Below, piece by piece: positions 1 through 9,218 of a stretch of 64,000 bases of DNA. Position 1 is the stretch's first letter. Each line of letters opens with the position of its first letter. Position numbers and translations under genes: made by a program. The stretch spans positions 62,001 through 126,000 of the forward strand of contig JAWLAT010000013.1 in the NCBI GenBank assembly GCA_041395325.1, read 5' to 3'. A model generated the notes under the pieces. The model saw only the letters and a list, made by a program, of their open reading frames with translations, was not told where the DNA came from and made no database searches. This stretch comes from JAWLAT01 sp041395325. Lineage in GTDB: Bacteria > Pseudomonadota > Gammaproteobacteria > Xanthomonadales > SZUA-5.

Positions 1-33
1 ATTCGCTTTCCTTTGTGTCCTTCGTGTTGAATG

Positions 34-68
34 CCCTTCGCCCTTCGCCCTTCGCCCTTCGCCCTAAG
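34..68 (+). repeat. CCCTNNN heptad repeat, copy 1
   Basis: Five consecutive 7-bp units begin with CCCT at 34, 41, 48, 55 and 62. The first four are CCCTTCG and the last is CCCTAAG. It lies just past the 3' end of the leftward propeller gene. It is the most regular member of a family also seen near 5656, 7929, 9219, 31258 and 42370, where only CCCT and the 7-bp spacing are kept. Confidence 0.85.
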
Positions 69-97
69 CCTGCTGTGCCCGCCGAACAATGAAACGG

Positions 98-3000
98 CTA
101 TTTGCCGGGCAAGGTCCAGGCTCGAGCGCGGCTGGCGGCGCGGGGGTGGGCGGCGGGTTCGGGCTGGTTGCGTGACCAGCCACCCTTCTCGCCTCGGCGC
201 TTGTAGGGCGGTTCCCAGCGCGGTTCCCAGGCTTTCGGTGCCTTGATCTTCAGCGCGACCTGGTGGCTCTGATCTGCGCTTTCGATGCGCAGCTGATAGT
301 CGCCGGGCAGGGGATAGAGGCGGTGTCCCAGCCGCACCGACTCGGCGTAACGATGGTGCTCCAACTGCTCGCGCTGATCTTCATCGACCTTGTCCAGTGC
401 CACGGCTTCTGCGGCCAGCACGCGGTCGCGGTCGAGCAGCAGATCCCACTCGAAGCTGTTCAGACCCGCCTGCGCCTGGCGCTCGAACACCGCCACCACC
501 TGCTCGTTGGCATCGACCAGGCTGAGTTGCACCGGACCGGCCTCACGGGCCCAGTAGTTGCCCGTCAGCTGTGGCAGATAGGCATCGCGATCGAACCAGC
601 CACCACCTTCGCTGCGCCAGCCGCGCTCGGCCTGCAACTCGTCCAGATGGAACAGATGGACGGCACTGGCCCGAACATCCTGGTCCAACTCTTCAATCGG
701 TAGCACGTCGACCACCCAGGCGCTGCGGCCGTGCGTGCCGGCAATCAGTTCACGATCGCGTGGATGCACGAACAGATCATGCACCGGAACATTCGGCAGA
801 TTGCCGTCCAGGGTTGCCCAGTGCTGGCCGCGATCGGTGGAGACGTAGACGCCGCGGTCGGTGCCAACGTACAGCACCTCCGGGTTGACCGGATCTTCGC
901 GGATCACATTGATCGCTTCGGTAGGCAGGCCGTTGGCGATGGAGCGCCAGCTGTGGCCCAGATCGTCGCTGACATAGAGATAGGGGCGATCGTCGTCCTG
1001 GCGGTAACCGTTGAGGCTCAGATACAGCCGCTCCAGCTCGTGGTGGGACAGCTCGACCCGGCTGACCCAGCGATCGGCCGGCAGGCGTGAATCGACGGCC
1101 TGCCAGCGCTGGCCACCATCGCGGCTGACATGCACGCGGCCATCGTCCGTTCCTACGGCCAGCAGGCCGAATTGCAGCGGCGATTCACTCACCGTCGTGA
1201 TCGTTGCGAAGGGCACGTTGCCGCGCTGGGTGGAGACGCTGAGGTCCGGGCTGATCGGGAGGAAATGATCGCCGGAGTCGAGCGAACGATAGAGCCGGTT
1301 GGTGCCGAAATAGACGATCTGCGGGTTGTGCGGCGACAGCACCAGCGGTGAATTCCAGTTGTAGCGCAGCGGGGCTTCCTGGAGCGGGCTGCGTGGCCGA
1401 ATCTCGCTGCGACTGCCATCACTGTCTCGGCGCATGTAGTTGCCGAACTGATAGCCCGTGAAGGTGCGCTTGTTGTCGTTGTCGACGGCCACATACATGC
1501 CATCGCCGCCGCCGATCACGCTCCATTGCTCGCCCAGTTCCCAGCGGGTGCGCGAGGAGCCCTTCAGCGTGCCGTTGTCCTGCAAACCGCCATAGACGTT
1601 GTAGGGCTCGGCCATGTCGGCGTGGATGGTGTAGAACTGGCCCACCGGCTGGGCGTCCAGTTTGCGCCAGGTGCGCCCGCCGTCGTGACTGAGGTCGGCG
1701 CCACCGTCGTTGCCCAGGATGATGCGGCGCGGATCGTTCGGGTCGATCCACAGGGCGTGGTGATCGACGTGGACGCTGGGGTCGTTGGCGTAGCCGCTCC
1801 AGTTCGCGCCGCCATCGTCGGAGACGATCAGCGGAACGCCGACCGCATAGATCCGCTCGGCGTTGCCGGGATCGACCCGGATCTGGCCGAAGTAGTAGCC
1901 AAAGGTGTAGACCACATCGCGCAGTGGTTCGGCATGGGTGCGCCGCCACTGCCCGCCGGCATCATCGCTGCGCCATACCGTCAGCCCCCAGATGTCGGCG
2001 TCGAACAGGGCCGAGTTGGCATCGCTCAGGCGTTGCCGAAGTTGCTCCAGACTGAGCTTGTCCTCGCGCACCATGGCCAGCAGCTTCTTGGCGTCGATGT
2101 CCACCGGCAGATCACTGCCGCGAATGAAGGCCTCGATCTCATCCGGGTCCTGGCGCAGGAACTCGTCCTTGCTCATGCTGCGCAGCTGGCGTGGTGACAA
2201 GGCGCGGTCACCGGCCTTCTGCAGGTCTTCGGGCAGGTCCTGCCACAGATCAATCGAGGCATAGACGGTGTCGGGCTGCGAGCGGGCGATGTCCAGACCG
2301 ATTCGGCCGATGCCCGGACCGCTGGGAAAGCCCTCCAGTTGCGCCCAGCTGCGACCTCCATCGGTGCTTTTCCAGACGCTGCTGCCAGGGCCGGATTCGG
2401 TGAAATGCCAGGGGGTCCGGCGGCGGTCCCACAGCGCCGCGTAAACGATGTCCGGGTTGTCCGGGTGGCGCACCAGATCGCTGGCGCCGGTCCAGGCGTT
2501 GGCGCCGGCCAGCACCTGGGTCCAGCTGTCGCCACCGTCTTCGGTCAGATAGATGCCGCGGCTGCCACCGGGGGAATAGAGCTTGCCGGCCGCTGCGACG
2601 AGGACCCGTTGGCCGTCGCGTGGATCGGCCAGAATGCGGGCGATGCGGTCACTGTCGGCCAGGCCCTTGTGGCTGAAGCTGGCGCCGCCATCGTGACTGA
2701 CCCAGAGGCCGTGCCCGCCATAGTTGGAGCGCGCCGCATTCGGCTCGCCACTGCCCACCCACAGGGTTTGCGGGTTCGACGGGTCGACGGCAATGTCACC
2801 GGTCACGGTGCTGGGCAACCGATCGGTCAATGGCTCGAAGCTGCCTCCGTTGTTGGTGGTTTTCCAGACGCCGCCGGTGGCGTAGGCCATGTAGAAGGTG
2901 TACGGCTCGCCCGGTACCGACTCGATGTCGACCACCCGGCCGCCCTGGATCACCGGTCCGATGCTGCGCCATGTCAGCCCGCGGTAGGGCGATTGCCGCT

Positions 3001-3178
3001 CCATCTGCTGATGCTGTTCCCAGGCTTGCATGCGCGCCTCGGTCGTCGTCGGGGGCGCTGGCTTGGGCCTGGCCGCCTGGGCGGTTGGCAGGGCGAAGCA
3101 CAGGCTCAGCAGCAGCAGGCGAGCTGCGGAGACGGGGACTCCTGGGCGAGCGGAGATGGTACTGCGGCGGTCGGGCAT
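98..3178 (-). CDS. Exported Asp-box (BNR/VPS10-like) beta-propeller protein
   Basis: About 1026 residues. The first 35 form a signal peptide ending PTAQA, so the protein should leave the cytoplasm. The body holds at least nine Asp-box motifs of the form S-x-D-G-G-x-x-W (for example STDGGRSW, TEDGGDSW, SDDGGANW, SRDGGQRW), typical of sialidase/VPS10/photosystem-stability-type propeller blades. A helical insert rich in charged residues sits about one third of the way in, and the C-terminal quarter lacks blades. Members of this family are often annotated as glycosyl hydrolases, but no catalytic residues can be assigned, so the role is probably binding or an unknown exported function. I chose the Met at 3178 because GGAG precedes it by eight bases; an in-frame upstream start at 3229 has no signal-peptide logic. 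Confidence 0.85.
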   Translation of the reverse strand: MPDRRSTISARPGVPVSAARLLLLSLCFALPTAQAARPKPAPPTTTEARMQAWEQHQQMERQSPYRGLTWRSIGPVIQGGRVVDIESVPGEPYTFYMAYATGGVWKTTNNGGSFEPLTDRLPSTVTGDIAVDPSNPQTLWVGSGEPNAARSNYGGHGLWVSHDGGASFSHKGLADSDRIARILADPRDGQRVLVAAAGKLYSPGGSRGIYLTEDGGDSWTQVLAGANAWTGASDLVRHPDNPDIVYAALWDRRRTPWHFTESGPGSSVWKSTDGGRSWAQLEGFPSGPGIGRIGLDIARSQPDTVYASIDLWQDLPEDLQKAGDRALSPRQLRSMSKDEFLRQDPDEIEAFIRGSDLPVDIDAKKLLAMVREDKLSLEQLRQRLSDANSALFDADIWGLTVWRSDDAGGQWRRTHAEPLRDVVYTFGYYFGQIRVDPGNAERIYAVGVPLIVSDDGGANWSGYANDPSVHVDHHALWIDPNDPRRIILGNDGGADLSHDGGRTWRKLDAQPVGQFYTIHADMAEPYNVYGGLQDNGTLKGSSRTRWELGEQWSVIGGGDGMYVAVDNDNKRTFTGYQFGNYMRRDSDGSRSEIRPRSPLQEAPLRYNWNSPLVLSPHNPQIVYFGTNRLYRSLDSGDHFLPISPDLSVSTQRGNVPFATITTVSESPLQFGLLAVGTDDGRVHVSRDGGQRWQAVDSRLPADRWVSRVELSHHELERLYLSLNGYRQDDDRPYLYVSDDLGHSWRSIANGLPTEAINVIREDPVNPEVLYVGTDRGVYVSTDRGQHWATLDGNLPNVPVHDLFVHPRDRELIAGTHGRSAWVVDVLPIEELDQDVRASAVHLFHLDELQAERGWRSEGGGWFDRDAYLPQLTGNYWAREAGPVQLSLVDANEQVVAVFERQAQAGLNSFEWDLLLDRDRVLAAEAVALDKVDEDQREQLEHHRYAESVRLGHRLYPLPGDYQLRIESADQSHQVALKIKAPKAWEPRWEPPYKRRGEKGGWSRNQPEPAAHPRAASRARAWTLPGK

Positions 3179-3290
3179 CGACGGACTCCGGCACACGAAA
3201 GGCCAAGAGTAGCGCCTGCGGCGAGTCACGACGCGCCGCCATTGGTCATGGTCGACCCGTCTGCCGTTGATCCCGGGCCGGATTGCCGGA

Positions 3291-4793
3291 TCAGCCCTCG
3301 GGTGGTCGTTCCCGCCCGAAGCGTTCGCGCTGTTCCAATGCCAGTGGCGTCATGCGGGCGATCTGCGCCTGGATGCGGGCTCGCTGGTAATAGTCCAGGT
3401 CCGGCCGCTTCTCGACCTCTTCGAGCTGACTCAGCGCATCGAAGGCGCGCCCGCGCAGATAGGTGGCTTCGGCCTGAGACTCGGCGGCTCGCACCAGATC
3501 ACCGGCCAATTCGGCATTGCGAGCGTGCAATTCCCACAAGGCCGGATCGTCGCTGTCGCGCAGCAGCAGGCTGCGCAACTCGGCCTCGGCCGCTTCGGCC
3601 AGATCACGATCACCCAGCTCCACCGCCATGCGGGCGTAGCTGGCCACGACCACCCGATGTGCCGGGAAACTGTGGCGGATCTGCTCCATCGCCGCCACGG
3701 CGCCGTCACGATCTCGCTGTCGCACCATGGCGGACACCCGGGCCAGTGCCACCGGCAATCCCTGCACACCGCTGCCGTCCAGGCTGGCCAGGATGCGCAG
3801 CGCGCGCTCGCCATCATTGAGGCGAATGGCTGCCAGGGCCTGACCATAACGTTCGTGATCGGCCAGCGGTCGCGACTGCGCCAGATCCCGGTAGTAGTTG
3901 TCCACCTCACCCGGAACCGCAGCCGCGAGCACGCGAATGCGCTCGCGCATGTAGCCAAAGCTGGGCTGCTCGCTGATGTTCGATTGGCGCAGATTGTCGG
4001 CGCGTGCCTTGGCCTCGGCCATGCGGGTGGTGGTGACCGGGTGGGTACGCAAATACTCCGGTGCCTTGATGCCGGCCGAGTTGGTTCGGGTCAGCCGGGC
4101 CATTCGGCCGAAGAACACCGCCATGGCATCGACATCGAAGCTGGCGCGGGCGAGTGTGGTGATGCCGACCCGATCGGCCTCGTACTCGTTCGATCGAGTG
4201 AAGTTGATCTGTCGCTGCTGCATCAGCGCCACGCCACCGAGCACCGCGGCCTGTGCTGCATCCCCACTGCCGCTCGCACCGCCGGCGAGGATCGCGCCCA
4301 CCATGCCGAGCAGGATGGGAATCTGATCCAGCGTGGCGCCTTCCACCCGTCGTGCGATGTGGTGCTGAGTGACGTGGGCGATTTCATGGGCAATCACCGC
4401 GGCCACTTCGCTCTCGCTGCGGGCTTCGAGGATCAGTCCCGTGTGCACCGCGACGACGCCGCCAGGTGTGGCGAAGGCATTGACCACCGGGATGTTCAAC
4501 AGGACGAAGGTGAATTCGGTACTGGGTCGATCCGAGGCCTCGACCAACCGATAGGCCAGCGTGTCCAGATACTCGACCAGCAGCGGGTCCTCGACCACCA
4601 GCTGATACTGACGCAGCTGGCGCATCAATTCCTTGGCGTATTCCTGTTCGTCCTGGCGGCTCAGCACGGCACCAGCCGAACTGCCGATGTCCGGCAGGCG
4701 GATGTCCTCTTGAGCCAACAGTGGCACGGCGGCCAGCCCCAGCAGCGCGCTCAGGCAGTGGGCAGCCAATCGACGTCGCGGCGATTCATTCAT
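3291..4793 (-). CDS. bepA: Exported M48 zinc metalloprotease with TPR tail, BepA-like
   Basis: About 500 residues: a signal peptide (1-28, ending PLLAQ), an M48 peptidase domain, and a helical TPR-type C-terminal half. The zinc motif HEIAH is at about residues 136-140, followed by the third-ligand motif NEYEAD near residue 203. This order and length match BepA/YfgC, the periplasmic protease and chaperone that assists assembly of beta-barrel outer-membrane proteins such as LptD in E. coli. The gene is divergent from grxC with about 70 bases between the starts. I chose the start at MNESPRRR because the signal sequence follows it directly; a longer in-frame start at 4865 would overlap grxC. The BepA assignment rests on architecture, not on an alignment. 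Confidence 0.88.
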   Translation of the reverse strand: MNESPRRRLAAHCLSALLGLAAVPLLAQEDIRLPDIGSSAGAVLSRQDEQEYAKELMRQLRQYQLVVEDPLLVEYLDTLAYRLVEASDRPSTEFTFVLLNIPVVNAFATPGGVVAVHTGLILEARSESEVAAVIAHEIAHVTQHHIARRVEGATLDQIPILLGMVGAILAGGASGSGDAAQAAVLGGVALMQQRQINFTRSNEYEADRVGITTLARASFDVDAMAVFFGRMARLTRTNSAGIKAPEYLRTHPVTTTRMAEAKARADNLRQSNISEQPSFGYMRERIRVLAAAVPGEVDNYYRDLAQSRPLADHERYGQALAAIRLNDGERALRILASLDGSGVQGLPVALARVSAMVRQRDRDGAVAAMEQIRHSFPAHRVVVASYARMAVELGDRDLAEAAEAELRSLLLRDSDDPALWELHARNAELAGDLVRAAESQAEATYLRGRAFDALSQLEEVEKRPDLDYYQRARIQAQIARMTPLALEQRERFGRERPPEG

Positions 4794-4863
4794 CGCGCCA
4801 GTTCTATCATGCGGGTCATCAGTGCAGTATGAACGCAGCACGCCATCAGGAGTTCCGACTCGC

Positions 4864-5124
4864 ATGCCGAAGATCGAAATCTACACCTCAGCCCTGTGCG
4901 GCTATTGTTCCGCGGCCAAGCGCTTGCTGGAACGCAAGGGGGCGAATTTTCAGGAGATTCGCGTCGACCAGGAAGCGGGGAAGCGCGACGAAATGGTTCA
5001 GCGCAGTGGCCGCATGACGGTGCCGCAGATCTTCATCGGCGAAACCCATGTGGGTGGCTATGACGACATGGCGGCGTTGGACCGCGCCGGTGGTCTGGAC
5101 CCGTTGTTGGCGGGTGAGGCATGA
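4864..5124 (+). CDS. grxC: Glutaredoxin 3
   Basis: An 86-residue dithiol glutaredoxin. The active-site CGYC is at residues 12-15, and the family features TVP (cis-proline, in RMTVPQIFI) and GGYDD (glutathione binding) follow. It reduces protein disulfides and mixed glutathione disulfides in the cytoplasm. AGGAG lies eleven bases before the chosen ATG. An in-frame start at 4822 would add 14 residues with no domain role. The stop overlaps the next start by four bases (ATGA), so the downstream AhpD-like protein is probably translationally coupled and may share a thiol-redox role. Confidence 0.95.
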   Translation: MPKIEIYTSALCGYCSAAKRLLERKGANFQEIRVDQEAGKRDEMVQRSGRMTVPQIFIGETHVGGYDDMAALDRAGGLDPLLAGEA

Positions 5125-5510
5125 GCGGCTCGGACGCGGCTCCGCCGGGCCAGAAGGCGAAAGCCTTCGCGGAATACCGGCAGCGGATGAACGAGCGCAT
5201 CCTGGCGCAGGACAGCCAGGTGGTCCGCCGCTTCTTCGCACTCGATCGGCAGACCTATGCCGAAGGTCCCCATCTGAATCTGCAGACCAAGGAGCTGCTG
5301 GGCCTGGTCGCTTCACTGGTGCTGCGCTGCGATGACTGCGTCAGTTACCACCTGGCGCAGTGCCGCAAGGCAGGTCTGAGCACCGAGCAGATCTTCGAGG
5401 CCTTGGGCGTCGGCCTGGTGGTCGGCGGGTCGATCGTGATCCCGCATCTGCGCCGGGCGGTGGATTTCCTCGACGAGCTGGACGGGACGAAGACGGAGCT
5501 GTCTCTGTAG
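5121..5510 (+). CDS. Carboxymuconolactone decarboxylase/AhpD-like protein
   Basis: A 129-residue helical protein with the motif C70-D-D-C73-x3-H77, the CxxCxxxH signature of AhpD-type peroxidase-partner proteins in the CMD superfamily. A glycine-rich stretch (LGVGLVVGGS) follows, as is usual. It is unlikely to be a true carboxymuconolactone decarboxylase because it carries the redox cysteine pair. The start overlaps the grxC stop as ATGA, which implies coupled translation and a shared thiol-disulfide function. The partner peroxiredoxin is not in this window. Confidence 0.88.
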   Translation: MSGSDAAPPGQKAKAFAEYRQRMNERILAQDSQVVRRFFALDRQTYAEGPHLNLQTKELLGLVASLVLRCDDCVSYHLAQCRKAGLSTEQIFEALGVGLVVGGSIVIPHLRRAVDFLDELDGTKTELSL

Positions 5511-5625
5511 GCACTGGGCGCCTCAGCGCATGAGTTCGCCAATCAACGATGCGAGAGCCGATGGCCTGGGTGATCGCGGTGCGGCGATTGCCCGTGCTCC
5601 AGTGACGGGGCAGTGGATCGGGCTT

Positions 5626-5656
5626 GAGCGAACAAGCGGAATCCGTTCGGTCGCTC
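5626..5656. other. Imperfect hairpin in a convergent gap
   Basis: Outer arms GAGCGA (5626-5631) and TCGCTC (5651-5656) enclose an inner CGGA/TCCG pair (5637-5645). There is no T-run on either side, so it is not a classical intrinsic terminator, although it sits between two convergent genes. It directly abuts the heptad repeat starting at 5656. Confidence 0.4.
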
Positions 5657-5683
5657 CCTGATCCCTCAGCCCTGAACCCTCGT
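5656..5683 (+). repeat. CCCTNNN heptad repeat, copy 2
   Basis: CCCT occurs at 5656, 5663, 5670 and 5677, exactly seven bases apart, with variable trinucleotides GAT, CAG, GAA and CGT between. It lies between the convergent AhpD-like gene and the exported protein ending at 5696. The words CCCTGAT and CCCTCAG recur in the same order, on the other strand, at 31258-31282. Confidence 0.8.
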
Positions 5684-5695
5684 CCCGACTAGGCG

Positions 5696-6790
5696 TCAAT
5701 CCAATCGGATCAAGCGGAAGTTGCCATCCGGGCTGCGCAACTCATTGAAGCTGTTGTTGTTCAGCACGGCGGCACGGCTGGACTCGATGGACAGCGCGCA
5801 GCTGACTGGCGGTTGGTCGCGTTGTTCGGTGACGATGCTGCAATCGACCGTCACCTGCGTCCGCGGGTCGGTCGCTCGAACGTGGTCGGGGCCCAGTTGC
5901 GGCGCCGCTTCCAGATTGACTACCGTCCCGCTGCCGCTCTCCCGACCCAGATCAACCAGCACCCAGCGGCCGGCCAACGTAGCTGCGGTGGTTTCGGTGC
6001 GAAAGCCAAAGCGCACCAGCGACACCGGTTGCACCTGGACTTCGGCCAGGATGCCAGTGTCCAGCGCCTGGCTGACCCAGGCTTCGCCATGACTGCGGTT
6101 GGTGAAACCGACATCGATGCGGCTGAACGCGCTCATGTCGCCGGGCGGCCGATACAGGCCGAACAGCTGCTGGCCACCGGTGATCTGCAGCAACTCACCG
6201 CGGTATTCATTGCGCCCTGCCGTGCCGGCGGAGAAATACCAGCGCGGTTGTCCTTGCGGGTCGTAGTAGTAGGCGATCAGCGCGATGGCATCGGACTGCC
6301 GCTCAATGTTGAAACCCACGCCGCTGCCACCGGTTGGGTAGCGACCGCTGGCATCGGCGACCCAGAAACCCGCATCCGGCAACTGGGCTCGGCCGGCTTC
6401 GACCACGTTGAGCAGGCCGAAAGCGATGTCCCGACTGCCGGCCTGGTCGCTCAGGCTCACGTGGACTGGATAGTGTCCACTCACTTCGAAATTGCCGACT
6501 GCCGCTGTGACGTCGATGCGGATCTCGTATGGCGTGACCGCGTCCCCGCAGATCAGACCGCCGGGGCGGCTCAGATGCACGCGCAGGCCGCTGCTGCTCA
6601 GCTCGGTGCGCTCGTAGGCCACGCCGCAGGTATCTGGCATCGAACCGCTCAGCCGCAGCTGGAAAGGCTGACCCGGTTGCGGGTTGGCTGGTTCGAAGGC
6701 GACCTGATGCCACGGCACCGCCGCCTGCGCCGCGGCGCCAAACAGTGCACAAGCGCAAAGAATCCCGCCAATGGCGATGCGATTGACCAT
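5696..6790 (-). CDS. Exported protein of unknown function
   Basis: About 364 residues with a signal peptide (MVNRIAIGG to AAAQA). The mature part looks all-beta: an N-terminal region with an Ig-like flavour, then a segment with Y-Y-Y-D-P-x-G-x-P-x-W-Y-F-S that recalls a widespread exported domain of Lysobacterales in which the protein is described only as hypothetical. A related W-x-P-G-H-x-G-x-F opening occurs in the exported protein at 33075. No enzyme motif is visible. An in-frame TTG at 6796 is possible, but the ATG at 6790 gives a better signal peptide. It stands alone, divergent from the isocitrate dehydrogenase gene. Confidence 0.75.
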   Translation of the reverse strand: MVNRIAIGGILCACALFGAAAQAAVPWHQVAFEPANPQPGQPFQLRLSGSMPDTCGVAYERTELSSSGLRVHLSRPGGLICGDAVTPYEIRIDVTAAVGNFEVSGHYPVHVSLSDQAGSRDIAFGLLNVVEAGRAQLPDAGFWVADASGRYPTGGSGVGFNIERQSDAIALIAYYYDPQGQPRWYFSAGTAGRNEYRGELLQITGGQQLFGLYRPPGDMSAFSRIDVGFTNRSHGEAWVSQALDTGILAEVQVQPVSLVRFGFRTETTAATLAGRWVLVDLGRESGSGTVVNLEAAPQLGPDHVRATDPRTQVTVDCSIVTEQRDQPPVSCALSIESSRAAVLNNNSFNELRSPDGNFRLIRLD

Positions 6791-6910
6791 GATCAACTTG
6801 AGTCGGGGTGGACTTAGGGCTTAGTTTACGCGGCTTTTTGTGACCGTCGCCAGCCGATGGTCCGTCATAATTTTGTTTAAAGACTGCGGGAGAGGGTGTT
6901 GAGCGCGAAC

Positions 6911-7921
6911 ATGAGCAATCAGACAGTCGTCGTCATACGCGGCGATGGCATCGGTCCGGAAATCGTCGATGCCACCTTGCAGGTCCTGGATGCCACCGGC
7001 GTGGGCCTGAGCTACGAGTTTGTCGATGCCGGACTGGCTGCCTATGAGCGCTGTGGTGAATTGCTGCCGGCGAGCACGCTGGAAGCCATCGGTCGCCGCC
7101 GCATTGCCCTCAAGGGCCCGCTGACCACACCGGTGGGCGAGGGCTTTTCCTCGATCAACGTCGAGTTGCGCAAGCGCTTCGATCTCTACGCCAACGTGCG
7201 CCCGGCCAAGTCGCTGCCCAACACCAAGGCGCGCTATTCCGATGTCGATCTGATCACCGTGCGCGAGAACACCGAGGGCGCCTATCGCAGCGAAGGCCAG
7301 AGCCTGTCCGCCGATGGCGAGGTCGCCCAGTCGATCATGCAGATCACCCGCCGCGGCTCCGAACGGATCGTCCGCTATGCCTTCGAACTGGCCCGTCAGC
7401 TGGGTCGCAAGCGGGTGGCGGTGGTGCACAAGGCCAATATCCTCAAGGCCACCTCCGGACTGTTCCTGCGCACGGCTCGTGAGATTGCCCGTGAGTTCGA
7501 TGATCTGGAGATCGGCGAACTGATCGTCGACAACGCCTGCATGCAGCTGGTCATGGATCCGTCCCGCTTCGACCTGCTGGTCACCACCAACCTGTTCGGC
7601 GACATCATCTCCGACCTGGTGGCCGGACTGGTCGGTGGACTGGGCGTCGCGCCGGGAGCCAACATCGGTGCCGATGCCTCGATCTTCGAAGCGGTGCACG
7701 GTTCCGCGCCGGACATCGCCGGTCAGGGCATCGCCAATCCCACCGCGCTGATCCTGGCGGCGGCGATGATGCTCGACCACCTCGGCCATGGTGAAGCCGC
7801 CACGCGAGTGCGTCAGGCCATCCACGACACACTGACCGCCAAGGACCGCCTCACCGGTGACCTGGGCGGCAGCGCGGGCACAGCGGACTATGCGCGGGCG
7901 CTGGTGGAGCGCTTGGGCTAG
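6911..7921 (+). CDS. NAD-type isocitrate dehydrogenase (isocitrate/isopropylmalate dehydrogenase family)
   Basis: About 336 residues, the short length of the NAD-dependent homodimeric type. The substrate motif S-x-N-V-x-L-R-K-x-F-D-L-Y-A-N-V-R-P is complete, and a serine opens it as in isocitrate-specific rather than isopropylmalate-specific enzymes. RENTEG, the catalytic K in VHKANI, the metal-binding D-x-x-x-D in LFGDIISD and the NAD-binding GSAPDIAG segment follow. It oxidises isocitrate to 2-oxoglutarate and CO2 in the TCA cycle. No leu genes flank it, which also argues against LeuB. I chose the ATG at 6911; GTG at 6896 lies inside the purine-rich region. Confidence 0.88.
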   Translation: MSNQTVVVIRGDGIGPEIVDATLQVLDATGVGLSYEFVDAGLAAYERCGELLPASTLEAIGRRRIALKGPLTTPVGEGFSSINVELRKRFDLYANVRPAKSLPNTKARYSDVDLITVRENTEGAYRSEGQSLSADGEVAQSIMQITRRGSERIVRYAFELARQLGRKRVAVVHKANILKATSGLFLRTAREIAREFDDLEIGELIVDNACMQLVMDPSRFDLLVTTNLFGDIISDLVAGLVGGLGVAPGANIGADASIFEAVHGSAPDIAGQGIANPTALILAAAMMLDHLGHGEAATRVRQAIHDTLTAKDRLTGDLGGSAGTADYARALVERLG

Positions 7922-7928
7922 AGGATTG

Positions 7929-7956
7929 AGGGCCCAGGGCATAGGGCCCAGGGCCC
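7929..7956 (-). repeat. CCCTNNN heptad repeat, copy 3
   Basis: On the minus strand CCCT recurs every seven bases. The plus-strand AGGG starts are 7929, 7936, 7943 and 7950. The variable triplets read GGG, ATG, GGG, CAA on the minus strand. It begins eight bases after the isocitrate dehydrogenase stop, in a convergent gap. Confidence 0.82.
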
Positions 7957-7995
7957 AGTGGTTGGGGCCTGAGGCAGCCGATCTGCTGGCCGGGC

Positions 7996-8292
7996 TCATT
8001 TTCCGGCCTGGTTCGTCGGGCCCGAGCGGGCAAACAACTCAACCAGGCCGATGAACAAGTGCAAGCGGTGCTGCGCTCCTTGCCTTGGCGCAGGCACCGC
8101 GTTGGCGTCCATCTGTGTCCAGAGCTTCGCCATCTTCCGCTGCTTTCGCCGCAGAGCGCTGGGTTTCTCGAAATAGCCGTAGCGCCGTTTGGTCCAGCGC
8201 TTGTATTCGTACTGCTGCGTGACTCGCAGGCGATGCAGCGCCCGCTCGATGGACTCGCCGTCCAGAACTTCGACTTTCCGTCCCACAAACAT
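7996..8292 (-). CDS. Divergent ribosomal protein bS21-like protein
   Basis: A 98-residue basic protein. The first 60 residues fit the S21 pattern: a short beta start (VEVLDGES), an amphipathic I-x-x-A-L-x-R-L helix, then R-R-Y-G-Y-F-E-K-P-S-x-x-R-R-K-Q-R-K, matching the R-R-E-F-Y-E-K-P core of bS21. Standard bS21 is about 70 residues; here some 35 further residues, low in helix propensity, are added and look like unrelated sequence read through from an upstream stop loss. It may be a second S21 paralogue used under particular conditions, or a decayed copy. No strong ribosome-binding site precedes the ATG. It faces the isocitrate dehydrogenase gene. Confidence 0.68.
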   Translation of the reverse strand: MFVGRKVEVLDGESIERALHRLRVTQQYEYKRWTKRRYGYFEKPSALRRKQRKMAKLWTQMDANAVPAPRQGAQHRLHLFIGLVELFARSGPTNQAGK

Positions 8293-8534
8293 GCGTCTTA
8301 ACGGACGACGCGACCGGGAATTGAAGAGGCTTGCCCGAGGCGGAAGGCTATTGGGCAAAGGGGAAAATAGCGTACATAACGGGTTCGAGCCACATTCTGG
8401 TTGAACTCGCCACAGCTCGCTTGAGCTGACCACACCGATTTGGCTGCAGGTCGAGCAATGGCAGCGGATGTCCTCCCTGCGAGGGTGGCACGCTCACTGC
8501 ATCCACCGAGCTCCCTTTGCCGTGGAGCCGAAAG

Positions 8535-9089
8535 ATGCCAAAGCCTGCCCGCAGCCGGATGCCGCTGCTGCTGACCTCGATTGTCGCGTTGGGGCTGAGT
8601 CTGCAACTGACCGCTGCGGCGGCCGATGATCCGGCACTGGATGAGTCGGGCCAGACCGACGGGGCACTCTACGAGACGCTGGAGGCGCTGGACTCGGCCC
8701 TGTTCCAGGCTGGCTTCGTCGATTGCGATGCTGACGCCGCCAACGCGATCTTCACCGAGCAGGTCGAGTTCTATCACGACCAGACGGGCTTCACCGCGGG
8801 CGAGCAGACGCGTGATGACATCCGTCGCCTGACCGAAAATTGCCCGGCCGGTCAGGGCATCACCCGCACGCTGCAGCCCGGCAGCCTGCGCGTCTATCCG
8901 ATCCAGCACTACGGCGCCGTGCAGACCGGGGTGCATCGTTTCGAAAAGATCGGCGAGAGCCACCGCACGGTCGCCCGCTTCGTGCATCTTTGGCAGCAGC
9001 AGGGCGAAGCGTGGCGACTGGCCCGGGTGCTGAGCTTCGATCACCAGAGCGAGGCGGTCGGAGTGGCGGCTGCGCCGCAGGAGCCCTGA
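8535..9089 (+). CDS. Exported SnoaL/DUF4440-like protein
   Basis: About 184 residues with a signal peptide (MPKPARSR to AAAA). The mature part follows the NTF2-like fold pattern of DUF4440/SnoaL proteins: an N-terminal helix with a D-x-A-L-F-x-A-F-V-D-C-D region, F-Y-H-D in the next strand, and W-R-L-A-R-V-L-S-F-D-H near the end. Such proteins bind small molecules or act on them; no substrate can be read from the sequence. GGAG lies seven bases before the ATG at 8535, which decides the start over a TTG at 8517. Confidence 0.78.
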   Translation: MPKPARSRMPLLLTSIVALGLSLQLTAAAADDPALDESGQTDGALYETLEALDSALFQAGFVDCDADAANAIFTEQVEFYHDQTGFTAGEQTRDDIRRLTENCPAGQGITRTLQPGSLRVYPIQHYGAVQTGVHRFEKIGESHRTVARFVHLWQQQGEAWRLARVLSFDHQSEAVGVAAAPQEP

Positions 9090-9218
9090 GCCTCAATCTG
9101 GGACCGCCGACGTCCTCGTCGGCATGAGTTTGTCGCCGACGAAGACGACGGCACTCCCAGGAACGAAGCCGGGTGACGCCATTCGTCACCCGGACTCCAG
9201 AAGCGACCTTCGACTGGG

